The notes below the pieces were generated by a model. It ran no database searches. It was not told the DNA's origin and saw only the letters and a program-made list of their open reading frames with translations. This document shows, piece by piece, positions 32,394-40,940 of a stretch of DNA of 54,206 nt. A program made the translations under genes and the position numbers. The DNA comes from Clostridiaceae bacterium (GTDB taxonomy: Bacteria > Bacillota > Clostridia > Oscillospirales > Acutalibacteraceae). The stretch lies in assembly GCA_904501755.1 (NCBI GenBank), contig CAJGBV010000015.1, positions 1 through 54,206 of the forward strand, in the 5' to 3' direction. How positions within the stretch are numbered: position 1 is the stretch's first letter; each line of letters begins with the position of its first letter.

Positions 32394-33368
32394 TTATTCA
32401 ATACTTAGAACAACCTTGCCGATATTTTCTCCCCGTTCTAAAATAGCGTGTGCCTCTTCTGCCTTTTCCATTGGCAAAACCTTATATATGGACGGTTTGA
32501 TTTCTCCGCTTTCAATTTTAGGCCAAACCTTTTCAACAAGCTCTTTAATTATATATGCCTTAAATTCGGGGGTGCGATTACGAAGCATACTACCAACAAG
32601 GTGCAATCCCTTTGTAAGTAATGGACGAAGTTGAATATTTGTTTGAACTCCTGCAAGGGTGGAAATAACTATCCAGTATCCCCCTCTTGCCATATAAGGC
32701 AGACTTTTGCCCAAGGTTTCTCCGCTCAAACAGTCCATTGAAACATTTACCGGGGTGCCGTTTATTTCTTCTTTTTCAAGTATTTGAGCTACATCTTCCT
32801 TTGCAGAATTAATAACTACATCTGCTCCCAATGGTTTTATTTTTTCTGCAATATCATCACTTAAAACCGAAGTTATAACCCTTGCACCAAACGCCTTTGC
32901 CATTGGAATGGCTACACTTGCCAAACCACTTGCACCTGCAGGAATAAATGCAGTCTGTCCTGCTTCTAAATTTCCTTCAATAAACAGATTAAGATATGAG
33001 GTTGCATAGGCCTCGGGAAGAGCAGACGCTTCCTCCATAGAAAGACCCTTTGGAACAGGCATAAGCATATCATACTTTACTGCAACATACTGTGCATAGC
33101 CTCCGCCACCCAGAAGCGCACACACCTTATCCCCTATTTTCCAACTTGTAACTTCATTTCCTACCTCAACAATTTCTCCCGCTATTTCCAACCCCATCCA
33201 AGCAGGGCAACCCTCGGGAGAAGGATATTTGCCCTGACGCTGTAAAAGGTCTGCTCTGTTTAAGGCAGCGGCTTTGATTTTAACCAAAACCTCGTCGGGT
33301 TTAATTTTTGGATTTTCTACGTCACTCCATACCAAATTTTTGTTCTCATCAACAAGCATTGCTTTCAT
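32394..33368 (-). CDS. Quinone oxidoreductase-like MDR protein (PIG3/TP53I3 subgroup)
   Basis: The protein has 324 residues. It is a zinc-free MDR with AALNRADLLQRQGKYPSPEG, the standard motif of the PIG3-type NADPH:quinone reductases, and the cofactor loop AGASGLASVAIPMAKAFGARV. The ATG at 33368 lies nine bases after AGGAG. It reduces quinones or enones in known members. As the last gene of a four-gene catabolic-looking operon it may reduce a pathway intermediate instead. It ends 11 bases after the hairpin at 32352-32382. Confidence 0.85.
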   Translation of the reverse strand: MKAMLVDENKNLVWSDVENPKIKPDEVLVKIKAAALNRADLLQRQGKYPSPEGCPAWMGLEIAGEIVEVGNEVTSWKIGDKVCALLGGGGYAQYVAVKYDMLMPVPKGLSMEEASALPEAYATSYLNLFIEGNLEAGQTAFIPAGASGLASVAIPMAKAFGARVITSVLSDDIAEKIKPLGADVVINSAKEDVAQILEKEEINGTPVNVSMDCLSGETLGKSLPYMARGGYWIVISTLAGVQTNIQLRPLLTKGLHLVGSMLRNRTPEFKAYIIKELVEKVWPKIESGEIKPSIYKVLPMEKAEEAHAILERGENIGKVVLSIE

Positions 33369-33380
33369 TTTCATCAACTC

Positions 33381-34442
33381 CTATTTTCTATACACAACAG
33401 TACCGTCACATATTGTCAGTTTACAGTCAAATGTCCTTTTGCCACTCAAATGGTTAGTATTACCATAATCAAAGCAGAAAGGCATATCTGTAAGAGCGAT
33501 AACGGTTATATCCGCCCTATCTCCTACATTAAGACTTCCCCACTCTTTCAGAACAGCCTTTGCAGGATTTACCGTTACTGCCTTAAAGATTTCTTCATCA
33601 CTCATTCCACATTCATAAAGCACACTCATACAAAGTGTCATACCGTATTTTCCACCTCTTGTAAAGGCACTTAATTTTGTAAGGTCTGTACTTATTGTAT
33701 CAGGTTTAAAGCCCTGTTCAACTGCGGTTTTCAAAACATTAAAATCAGTGTGAATATGTCCTGCCATACCTACATCAAGGATTACGCCCTTTTCCTTAGC
33801 CCTTTTAAGTGGTGTAAAATTATTAACAAGGCAGTTGTTTACACCGCCGTGATAGGTGTGGGTTATAATGTCACCTTTACGAAGTACATCAACAATTTCT
33901 TCCATAGAAATCGGGGTGTTACTGCAATGCACCATAAGGATATGCCCCTGCTTTTCGGCAAAATCCACCGCCTGTTTTAAGTGCACACCTTTACAGAATG
34001 GGTAGCTTTTTTCGTCAAGGCAAAATTTAATACCCAAAACCTTGTCACCATAGTTATTAAGCAGTTTTTCGGTGGTGTCAAAATTCAGTTTTCCCTCATT
34101 AAAACCAAGGCTTACAAAAACACCCGATTTCATTTTAAAGCTGTCAAGGATGTTTTGCTTTCCCTGACAGGCACCTGCATCCACTCCCGCAGTCACTCCG
34201 AAAGGAAAAAAACTGCTGTCTGCCGGTGTACCGAAATTTTCTGAGCTTACCCCAAATATATGGGAATGTATATCCACAAAACCTGCAGATACATAGTCAC
34301 CTTTGGCGTCGTATATAAAATCGGCAGTTTCATTTATATTTTCCTTTATCTCAGCAATTTTATTGCAAAAGATAAGAACATCACTAAGCTTAAAAGCCTT
34401 GCCGTCAAAGACCTTGCCATTTTTTATAAGAATTCTACTCAT
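33381..34442 (-). CDS. Amidohydrolase/deacetylase-family metallohydrolase
   Basis: The protein has 353 residues and a dihydroorotase-like amidohydrolase barrel. Metal ligands are visible: HxH in DIHSHIF, the presumed carboxylated lysine in GIKFCLD, histidines in MVHCSNT and THTYHGG, and the catalytic aspartate in ISTDLTK. The C-terminal VNPAKAVLKEWGSLNVGDRADITV is the usual closing beta-segment. Related proteins are annotated as deacetylases of unknown substrate. Its ATG overlaps the stop of the epimerase-like gene by eight bases. Confidence 0.85.
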   Translation of the reverse strand: MSRILIKNGKVFDGKAFKLSDVLIFCNKIAEIKENINETADFIYDAKGDYVSAGFVDIHSHIFGVSSENFGTPADSSFFPFGVTAGVDAGACQGKQNILDSFKMKSGVFVSLGFNEGKLNFDTTEKLLNNYGDKVLGIKFCLDEKSYPFCKGVHLKQAVDFAEKQGHILMVHCSNTPISMEEIVDVLRKGDIITHTYHGGVNNCLVNNFTPLKRAKEKGVILDVGMAGHIHTDFNVLKTAVEQGFKPDTISTDLTKLSAFTRGGKYGMTLCMSVLYECGMSDEEIFKAVTVNPAKAVLKEWGSLNVGDRADITVIALTDMPFCFDYGNTNHLSGKRTFDCKLTICDGTVVYRK

Positions 34443-35436
34443 AATGCTCTTTTAAATATTCATCCATTCTTGTATTGCGGTAATCGTCAGCAAATTTAGA
34501 CCACTCAAAGTCCTTTGAAGCTTCATACTCAAGCTTTAGACCCTCTTTTAATCCCATAAGCTCTTCCTGTTTCATACCGGTATCTCTCAGAATCTTACTG
34601 TTATCGGTAATTCTTTCAAACATTCTTGCATATATAAGCTGATATTTTGCCCAGTCTGCCCCTTGTGCTATAATATCGAGATAATCCTCGGTACTGACTT
34701 CAATGTATTTAAAAGGACAAATTTCATTATATATCCGTGCTATTTCTTCCCAGGAATGATGTTCAGACGTTGCCACGTTATAAGACTGACCGTAAGCTTT
34801 ATCATTAAATAGAAGAAGTGCTATCATTTTACCTACATCACCGCCCCAGGAGAGCGTTGCCTGACACTTCATAGCATCCTTTGGCAAAACTATAGTTTTT
34901 CCTGCTTGCATACGGTAAATAATCGTAGCAGCCTCTAAAGTAACAAGCTGAAATCTACCTGTGGAATAGGTAGTAGCAGGACGAACTATTGTCCAGTTTT
35001 TATACTGTGAGTCCATAAGAAGATTTTCTTCCTTAGCTTTATACAGAGCATAGTCCTGAGTAGAAAGAAAATGTTCATCATCACTTACATCAAGCAGTCT
35101 TGGAGAGTCTTCGGTTATAGGTGGATTATCGGCAAATACACGGCATGAAGAAAGAAATATGTAATGGTCTGTATTATCAAGAAACAACCTGTATATTTTT
35201 TTAAATTCCTCCAAGCCATAGGTCATAAAGTCTATAACACCGTCATAGCTGTTTTTAAGCAATTCCTCTAAGAAACCGTCGTCTTTGGTATTGCCTTTAA
35301 TATAACGAAGATTACTGCTTTCTGACTTCATTTCATCAAGTGCTACCACATCAACACTATGTCCCAACTTTATAAGCTGGGGAACAACATATCTGCCCAT
35401 AGCACCCGTACCGCCTAAAACAAGAACCTTTTTCAT
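34435..35436 (-). CDS. NAD-dependent epimerase/dehydratase-family protein (extended SDR)
   Basis: The protein has 333 residues. The nucleotide-binding start is KVLVLGGTGAMGRYV, the active-site pair is SSCRVF and YALYKAKEE (Y-x-x-x-K), and the later WTIVRPATTYSTGRF is usual for sugar-nucleotide or atypical extended SDRs. It is not a close match to GalE or RmlB, and the substrate is unknown. It is the second gene of the operon led by the AroD-like protein. Confidence 0.85.
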   Translation of the reverse strand: MKKVLVLGGTGAMGRYVVPQLIKLGHSVDVVALDEMKSESSNLRYIKGNTKDDGFLEELLKNSYDGVIDFMTYGLEEFKKIYRLFLDNTDHYIFLSSCRVFADNPPITEDSPRLLDVSDDEHFLSTQDYALYKAKEENLLMDSQYKNWTIVRPATTYSTGRFQLVTLEAATIIYRMQAGKTIVLPKDAMKCQATLSWGGDVGKMIALLLFNDKAYGQSYNVATSEHHSWEEIARIYNEICPFKYIEVSTEDYLDIIAQGADWAKYQLIYARMFERITDNSKILRDTGMKQEELMGLKEGLKLEYEASKDFEWSKFADDYRNTRMDEYLKEHYE

Positions 35437-35445
35437 ATCAATTCC

Positions 35446-36279
35446 TCACTTTATTTTATTAAGATTATCAAATATAGCCTTTGCCGTACTGAGTAACGGC
35501 TGACTCATATCGCTGTTATGTGTATATCGGTCGTTACAAAAGCACATAAATCCTCCAAGAGTCGGATTAACAACTCTGGTAAGTCCGCCGAATTTTCCAC
35601 TGCAATGGTAACTTACAGGGGTTTTCACTTCCTTTTTTAATACTACCATTGTTTTAAAGCCCTCAATCATTTCTTCCTCGTTGTTTGCCACTGTTACGAT
35701 TTTAATAATATCAGGCTTACGCTTTTCAACAAACAAAGCAAGGTCAACCACCTGCTGTGTTGTCATAGGAATACCCGGATGATTTGAAAGCAGTACCTCT
35801 GCCCCCATAAAATGCACCTTTTCAATAAACTCGATTTGTTTATCTATAACCTTACTATCCACTACAATCTCCTTTGGATTGTTCTTTATAAAAGAGTAAT
35901 TAAGATGTGAGAATTCTTCCCTAAATCCCGTTTTAGAGGCAAGGTCAAAGGTATATCCCTGTATATCGGCAGCCGCCGCTCCTGCCTCAATAGCCTTTAA
36001 TATAAGCTCTGTTCTTGATTCTTCAGTATCTTCATAAATTCCTTTATCATAAGAAAGATTATAGTTTAGTGCAAGAATTGGAAGACGCGAAGCATTAACA
36101 ACCGATTTAATTGCCTCAATAGTTCTGTACTGCTCCTCAAAACAGGATAGATGTAAATCTATTCCGGTAGCACCGCCTACGAAAAGATTATTAATTGTAG
36201 CTATTGCGTTTTTGGGTGTATTTTCTTTTACAACCCCTGCAAGCATGGGTGCCTGTGTATTAACAAAAGATTTTCTCAT
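35446..36279 (-). CDS. Type I 3-dehydroquinate dehydratase-like (AroD-fold) protein in a catabolic operon
   Basis: The protein has 277 residues. It resembles type I dehydroquinases in order of motifs: a histidine in VLLSNHPG (H167) and a Schiff-base-type lysine in IIKIVTVANN (K193), followed by GGLTRVVNPTLGGFMCF in the substrate-phosphate or carboxylate region. At the place where true AroD enzymes carry the catalytic-site glutamate (D-x-E-L) it has DIQG (Q107). No other shikimate gene is present and the neighbours are sugar-type dehydrogenases, so it probably acts on a different keto acid or keto sugar by Schiff-base chemistry. An AraC gene is divergent. Confidence 0.7.
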   Translation of the reverse strand: MRKSFVNTQAPMLAGVVKENTPKNAIATINNLFVGGATGIDLHLSCFEEQYRTIEAIKSVVNASRLPILALNYNLSYDKGIYEDTEESRTELILKAIEAGAAAADIQGYTFDLASKTGFREEFSHLNYSFIKNNPKEIVVDSKVIDKQIEFIEKVHFMGAEVLLSNHPGIPMTTQQVVDLALFVEKRKPDIIKIVTVANNEEEMIEGFKTMVVLKKEVKTPVSYHCSGKFGGLTRVVNPTLGGFMCFCNDRYTHNSDMSQPLLSTAKAIFDNLNKIK

Positions 36280-36414
36280 AAGCTCACCTCATAAACGAAG
36301 TATATCATTATTAGGCAAAAGCGTAAATGGTGTTTGTGATATTATTTATCAAATATGATACTTAATTATTTACAAAAAAACACCTCTGTGTTAGAATATA
36401 ACAGAGGTGATGGT

Positions 36415-37191
36415 ATGAGCAACCATTCGATTTTTAATATAACTGCTACTAATATTATAGCTGCAAACAGACTGATTAATTCTCCCATAGCGGTGACATC
36501 AACAAGAACAAACCGTGAATATTGGGGTATTATGCTGAAAACAAAAGGAAAAACCGTATACAACTGTCAAGGCAGAGAAATCGTTTCTGACTGCACACAT
36601 CCCGTAATACTTCCAAAGGGTTGTTCTTATACTTGGAAATGTGTAGAACCGGGTGAATGTATCGGCATTGAATTTGATGCTGATATAAAAGAAGATATGA
36701 TATATTCTTTCAGTATTAACGACACAAGTTTCATCATAAACAGCTTTGCAAAAATCGAAAAAAAGCTAACACTAAAAAATCCCGGTTATAAAATGGAGTG
36801 TTTTACTGCTCTATATTCACTGCTATTATATTTTGCAAAGTCCGATAATAAGGAATATATTCCCTTAGAAAAACAAAACATCATAAAACCCGCTATGTTA
36901 TATATTGCAGAGCATTATTTCGACAACACTATTACAAATGACTTTTTGGCATCACTTTGTTCGATTAGCACCGTATATTTCAGAAAGCTTTTCAAATTAT
37001 TATACGGAGTTTCTATTGGATGTTTTCTGCAGAACCTAAGAATTGAAAAAGCCAAATCACTGCTGAGCGGAGATTATGAATCCATTACACAGGTTGCGGA
37101 GAGTGTTGGATATTCAAGTATTTATCATTTTTCTAAAATGTTCAAGCAGACTACGGGATTTACCCCCAGTGAATATGCAAACAGAAAATAA
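36415..37191 (+). CDS. AraC-family transcriptional regulator
   Basis: The protein has 258 residues from the ATG at 36415, which has GAGGTGA close upstream; an open frame 20 codons longer lacks a ribosome site. The N-terminal sensor (YWGIMLKTKGKTVYNCQG) is cupin-like. The C-terminal double HTH ends in QVAESVGYSSIYHFSKMFKQTTGFTPSEYA. It is divergent to the AroD-like/epimerase/amidohydrolase/oxidoreductase operon and is its likely activator. Confidence 0.9.
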   Translation: MSNHSIFNITATNIIAANRLINSPIAVTSTRTNREYWGIMLKTKGKTVYNCQGREIVSDCTHPVILPKGCSYTWKCVEPGECIGIEFDADIKEDMIYSFSINDTSFIINSFAKIEKKLTLKNPGYKMECFTALYSLLLYFAKSDNKEYIPLEKQNIIKPAMLYIAEHYFDNTITNDFLASLCSISTVYFRKLFKLLYGVSIGCFLQNLRIEKAKSLLSGDYESITQVAESVGYSSIYHFSKMFKQTTGFTPSEYANRK

Positions 37192-37202
37192 TAGACCTTA
37201 TC

Positions 37203-37940
37203 TTAAAGAATTTCGCAATATTTCTCATACTTTTGGGCAGAATTTTCGCTCACAAGAATATCAACATCCGAAAGAGAACACTGTATGTATGGCGACTTAG
37301 TATCAAACTTTGCACTGTTACAAAGATAAACCCTCTTGCTTGAATTTTTCATCATAATTTTCCGAACCGAAATTTCCTCCTGTGTGCAGTCGGATATAAC
37401 TCCGTCACTGCTTAGTGACTTAGTAGAAAAAAAGGCTATATCAGCAAAAATACTGTCATAGGTTTTTTCTGCACTCTCACCCACTAAGCAGGTTCGGTCA
37501 TCTCGGCTCAGCACTCCGCCTGTTGAAATCACTTTAAGGTCTGTTAGGGACAAATAATTCAGGATAATAAGACTATTGGTAACTATAGTAATACCTTTCT
37601 TTTTTAGCAATTCCATAGCAAGAAAATAACAGGTAGAGGATTGGTCTAAAAACACAACATCTCCATCACTTACAAGTTCTGCCGCCTTTTTGGCAATAAT
37701 CTGTTTTTCCTCCACATTTGAATAAGCTCTGGTTGTAAAAGGCAGAATATTGCTTTTACTGACAATCAGCTCTGCACCGCCATAGCTTCTCCGTACAATT
37801 CCCTTTTTCTCTAAATTTGTCAAATCTCTTCTAATACTTGACTCACTCGCAAAAAGCATTTTGCTAAAATCTGCAACACTGATAAAACCTTTTTCCTTTA
37901 ACAAATCTAAAATCTGATTTTCTCTTTCGTTTTTTAACAT
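37203..37940 (-). CDS. DeoR/GlpR-family transcriptional regulator
   Basis: The protein has 245 residues. The N-terminal winged HTH is typical (LLKEKGFISVADFSKMLFAS, SIRRDLTNLEKKGIVRRSYGGAEL), and the C-terminal DeoR sensor domain contains DGDVVFLDQSSTCYFLA and ISTGGVLSRDDRTCLVG. Members usually repress sugar or polyol phosphate genes until a phosphorylated sugar binds. It lies divergent to the sn-glycerol-1-phosphate dehydrogenase gene, with three copies of TGCTCATT between them. Confidence 0.92.
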   Translation of the reverse strand: MLKNERENQILDLLKEKGFISVADFSKMLFASESSIRRDLTNLEKKGIVRRSYGGAELIVSKSNILPFTTRAYSNVEEKQIIAKKAAELVSDGDVVFLDQSSTCYFLAMELLKKKGITIVTNSLIILNYLSLTDLKVISTGGVLSRDDRTCLVGESAEKTYDSIFADIAFFSTKSLSSDGVISDCTQEEISVRKIMMKNSSKRVYLCNSAKFDTKSPYIQCSLSDVDILVSENSAQKYEKYCEIL

Positions 37941-37952
37941 ACAATCACCAAC

Positions 37953-38033
37953 TGCTCATTTTTGAGTGAATTTATTTATTTTTTTGCTCATTTTCCTTAT
38001 TTCAAGGATTTTTCATATAAATAGTTGCTCATT
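37953..38033. promoter_or_regulatory. Triple TGCTCATT direct repeat, candidate DeoR operator
   Basis: TGCTCATT occurs at 37953-37960, 37985-37992 and 38026-38033 in the same orientation between the divergent DeoR and egsA genes. The third copy overlaps the -35 element of the egsA promoter, a position suited to repression. Confidence 0.65.
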
Positions 38034-38053
38034 CCTGACTTTTTCAGTATAAT
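38025..38053 (+). promoter_or_regulatory. Sigma-A promoter of egsA and HAD gene
   Basis: TTGCTC (38025-38030), 17 bases and TATAAT (38048-38053) precede the egsA start by about 32 bases. Confidence 0.75.
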
Positions 38054-38085
38054 TCAATCAATATAAAAAGTAAAGGAGTATTTTT

Positions 38086-39357
38086 ATGAATTTCGATACT
38101 TTGCTTAAAGGTATGGATTGTACTTGTGGAAAACACCATAGTTGTGACATCGGCTTTATTGCTGTGGAAAACAATGCCGTAAAACATCTTACTTCACTTT
38201 GCAAGGACTATAAAAACATTCTTATAGTAGCAGATGAAAACACCTATAAAGCAGGCGGTGAAAAAGCCGAAGCATACATAAAGGATAAAAATATTGACCG
38301 TGTTATTTTTTCGGGTGACACTGTTCTTATACCAAATGAAGAGGCTATTGATAAAATCAGAGAAAAAACCGCTGATACCGACCTTATCGTAGGTATTGGC
38401 TCAGGTGTTATACAGGACCTTTGTAAATATGTTTCTTTCTTTGATAAAATTCCTTATTATATCGTTGCTACCGCTCCCTCAATGGACGGATACGCCTCTA
38501 CAGTTGCGGCTATGATTCTCAGGGGTATGAAGGTTTCCTATATAACAAAGGTACCCGAAGCGATTATTGCCGACACATCTATTATCAAAAATGCACCTCT
38601 TGATATGATTAAATCAGGTTATGGTGATGTAATAGGCAAATACTCAGCACTCAACGATTGGAAGTTATCAAATTTACTTTTCGGTGAAAAGCTTTGTGAA
38701 TATATTTATAATCTTACAAGGGATATGCTTCTCGCTACTGTTCCTTTAGCCGACAAATTGCTCAGTCGTGACGAAGAAAGTATCAAAACCCTGACCGAAG
38801 CACTTATCGGTGTGGGAATAGCTATGGCATATCAGGAAAATTCCCGTCCCGCTTCGGGAAGTGAGCACCATATCTCTCATTTCTTTGAGCTTAATGGAAT
38901 AAGAAAAGGTACATACTATTTCCCCCACGGAACCGATGTTGCCTACTCCACTGTTATTAGCTGTGCAGTAAGGGAAAAACTATTAAATGCCGATTTTAAC
39001 TGTAAAAGATTTGTTATGAGCGATGAAGAATACATCAGCGGTATTACCGATGCCTATGGAGAAACGGCAAATGAATGTATCGAGCTTCAGAAAAAATCAG
39101 GCAACTATACCGCCGACAGAATACCTCTTTACCTTGCTAAAGAAAAGGAAATAAAAGAAGTACTGAGTGAGATACCCACAGCAAAAGAGATGGAGGAGCT
39201 TCTTTGCAAAATCGGACTTGATATGCAAAAATTTTATGATACCTATGATAATAAAACAATAAACAAAGCCGTATTGTTTGCAAAGGATTTAAGAGACCGT
39301 TTCACAGCACTATGGATGTATTATGATATTTTCGGCACCGAAAGGATTGTTTTATGA
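38086..39357 (+). CDS. egsA: sn-Glycerol-1-phosphate dehydrogenase (AraM/EgsA type)
   Basis: The protein has 423 residues and belongs to the iron-type alcohol dehydrogenase/dehydroquinate synthase-like superfamily. The nucleotide-binding segment LIVGIGSGVIQDLCKYVS and the metal site ENSRPASGSEHHISHF are as in B. subtilis AraM, which reduces dihydroxyacetone phosphate to glycerol-1-phosphate, the archaeal-type stereoisomer. It has an N-terminal segment MDCTCGKHHSCD typical of this clade. It overlaps a HAD phosphatase gene by four bases (ATGA), so the pair may make or break down glycerol-1-phosphate. A DeoR regulator is divergent. Confidence 0.88.
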   Translation: MNFDTLLKGMDCTCGKHHSCDIGFIAVENNAVKHLTSLCKDYKNILIVADENTYKAGGEKAEAYIKDKNIDRVIFSGDTVLIPNEEAIDKIREKTADTDLIVGIGSGVIQDLCKYVSFFDKIPYYIVATAPSMDGYASTVAAMILRGMKVSYITKVPEAIIADTSIIKNAPLDMIKSGYGDVIGKYSALNDWKLSNLLFGEKLCEYIYNLTRDMLLATVPLADKLLSRDEESIKTLTEALIGVGIAMAYQENSRPASGSEHHISHFFELNGIRKGTYYFPHGTDVAYSTVISCAVREKLLNADFNCKRFVMSDEEYISGITDAYGETANECIELQKKSGNYTADRIPLYLAKEKEIKEVLSEIPTAKEMEELLCKIGLDMQKFYDTYDNKTINKAVLFAKDLRDRFTALWMYYDIFGTERIVL

Positions 39358-40070
39358 AAGACATTAAGGTTATAGCCTTTGATTTGGACGGAACTCTTTC
39401 AAACCACAAGGAGCATCTTCCAAAAGCTAACAAGGATACACTTCTTGAGCTTTCTAAAAAGTACAAGCTTATTATGGTCGGTGCAGGTCAGGTGGGAAGA
39501 ATTTTCAATCAGATGGAAAAATTCCCTATTGATATAATAGGAAACTATGGTATGCAATACGCTAAATATAATGCACAAACCAATGACCTTGATATTATTC
39601 GTGATGACTCTTTGCCCTGTAATAAAGAAGAAATAGACAAGAAAGTAACCTATTTCAGAGAAAAGTACGGTTTCACTTCCTTTGCGGGTGACAGTGTTGA
39701 ATACCACCCGTCAGGCTGCATTACCTTTGCCATTCTCGGCACCAAGGCAAAACAGGAAGACAAGCTTTCTTTCGACCCCGACAGAACAAAACGCAGACTG
39801 ATTTACAACGAAGTGGTTGAAGCCTTCCCTGATTACTGTGTTTTTGTCGGCGGTTCCTCCTCCTTTGACATGGCGCCTAAGCCTTATAACAAATATTACG
39901 CTCTTGACCTTTTCTGTAAAGAAAACGGTTACTCACACAGTGAAGTGGTTTTTGTAGGCGACGATTACGGTATGGGCGGAAATGACGAGTCGGTATACAA
40001 ATCGAATTTTAATTTTTTAACTATTGACGATTTCCGTACATTTCCCAATGTGGTAAAAGAATTGTTATAA
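39354..40070 (+). CDS. HAD-IIB family phosphatase/phosphomutase-like protein
   Basis: The protein has 238 residues. HAD motif I is FDLDGTLSNH, motif II is probably near MVGAGQ, motif III includes the lysine around KPYNK, and motif IV is FVGDDYGMGGND. The C2-type cap and GNYGMQYAKYN place it near the eukaryotic-type phosphomannomutase and sucrose-phosphatase branch. Fused reading (ATGA overlap) with egsA suggests it acts on glycerol-1-phosphate or a related polyol phosphate, but this is inference. Confidence 0.82.
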   Translation: MKDIKVIAFDLDGTLSNHKEHLPKANKDTLLELSKKYKLIMVGAGQVGRIFNQMEKFPIDIIGNYGMQYAKYNAQTNDLDIIRDDSLPCNKEEIDKKVTYFREKYGFTSFAGDSVEYHPSGCITFAILGTKAKQEDKLSFDPDRTKRRLIYNEVVEAFPDYCVFVGGSSSFDMAPKPYNKYYALDLFCKENGYSHSEVVFVGDDYGMGGNDESVYKSNFNFLTIDDFRTFPNVVKELL

Positions 40071-40074
40071 AATG

Positions 40075-40108
40075 AAAAGCAAGTTTGAGGACTTGCTTTT
40101 CTGTTTTT
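40075..40108 (+). terminator. Terminator after the egsA-HAD operon
   Basis: AAAAGCAAGT-ttgagg-ACTTGCTTTT followed by CTGTTTTTTC, five bases after the HAD stop codon. Confidence 0.85.
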
Positions 40109-40143
40109 TCTGATATATAATTTTAACGAAAGGAAGCGTTTAT

Positions 40144-40902
40144 ATGAACTTAAAGGTCGTTAGCTTTAATATACGCAACTGTGACGATAAAAACGGTCAC
40201 ACAAGAGCAGAAAGAGCACCCCGTCTTTATAACACAATAAATGAAGTTGACCCTGATGTTATAGGTTTACAGGAAATAAGAATTCCTTGGGAAGAATATA
40301 TAAAAAAATACTTTGGTGAAAAGTATGATATATATAATAAATACCGTAATGAAACCACTGACGTTGAATCTGCCCCTATTCTTTGGAAAAAGGACAAATT
40401 TGATTTGGTAGTAAAGGGCAACTTCTGGCTTTCCGATACACCTGAAAAAGAGTCAAAGGGTTGGGATGAAAAGTACAACTGCTACAGAATGTGCTCTTAT
40501 GTTATATTGAAAGACAAGAACAGTGGCAAATGTTTCACTTTTATGAACACTCACTTTGGTTTTGGTGATAACTGTCAAATAAAAAGTTCAAAGCTTATAG
40601 CACAATACGCAAAAAAATTATCTGACCATCCTTTCTTTATTACAGGTGACTTTAATATGACACCCGATAGTATAGGCTATAAAGAAATCACCAAATATTT
40701 CACAGATGCGAACACCGTTACCGCAAATTTTAAAGGTGCTACCTATCACGGCTATAATCCCGAAATCAATAATAATCAACACATAGATTATTGCTTTATT
40801 GACAGTAAGGTAACCGCCGTAAGCTATAAAATTCTTGATAAAACCTTTGACGGAAAATTTCCATCCGACCACTATGGCCTTTTTTTAGAGCTGAATATAT
40901 AA
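40144..40902 (+). CDS. Endonuclease/exonuclease/phosphatase (EEP) family protein
   Basis: The protein has 252 residues and an apparently complete EEP domain: N in VVSFNIRN, metal-binding E in IGLQEIR, the H of MNTHFGF, D-x-N in ITGDFNMTP and the catalytic SDH in FPSDHYGLFLE. No signal peptide is present. Small cytoplasmic members in gut bacteria are untested and may cleave phosphodiesters of lipids, nucleotides or sugars. It has its own GAAAGGA ribosome site and may be read with the egsA operon if the terminator leaks. Confidence 0.88.
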   Translation: MNLKVVSFNIRNCDDKNGHTRAERAPRLYNTINEVDPDVIGLQEIRIPWEEYIKKYFGEKYDIYNKYRNETTDVESAPILWKKDKFDLVVKGNFWLSDTPEKESKGWDEKYNCYRMCSYVILKDKNSGKCFTFMNTHFGFGDNCQIKSSKLIAQYAKKLSDHPFFITGDFNMTPDSIGYKEITKYFTDANTVTANFKGATYHGYNPEINNNQHIDYCFIDSKVTAVSYKILDKTFDGKFPSDHYGLFLELNI

Positions 40903-40940
40903 AGAGAAAAACAGCAAGTTTCGGAGCGTTTAGATAGGAA

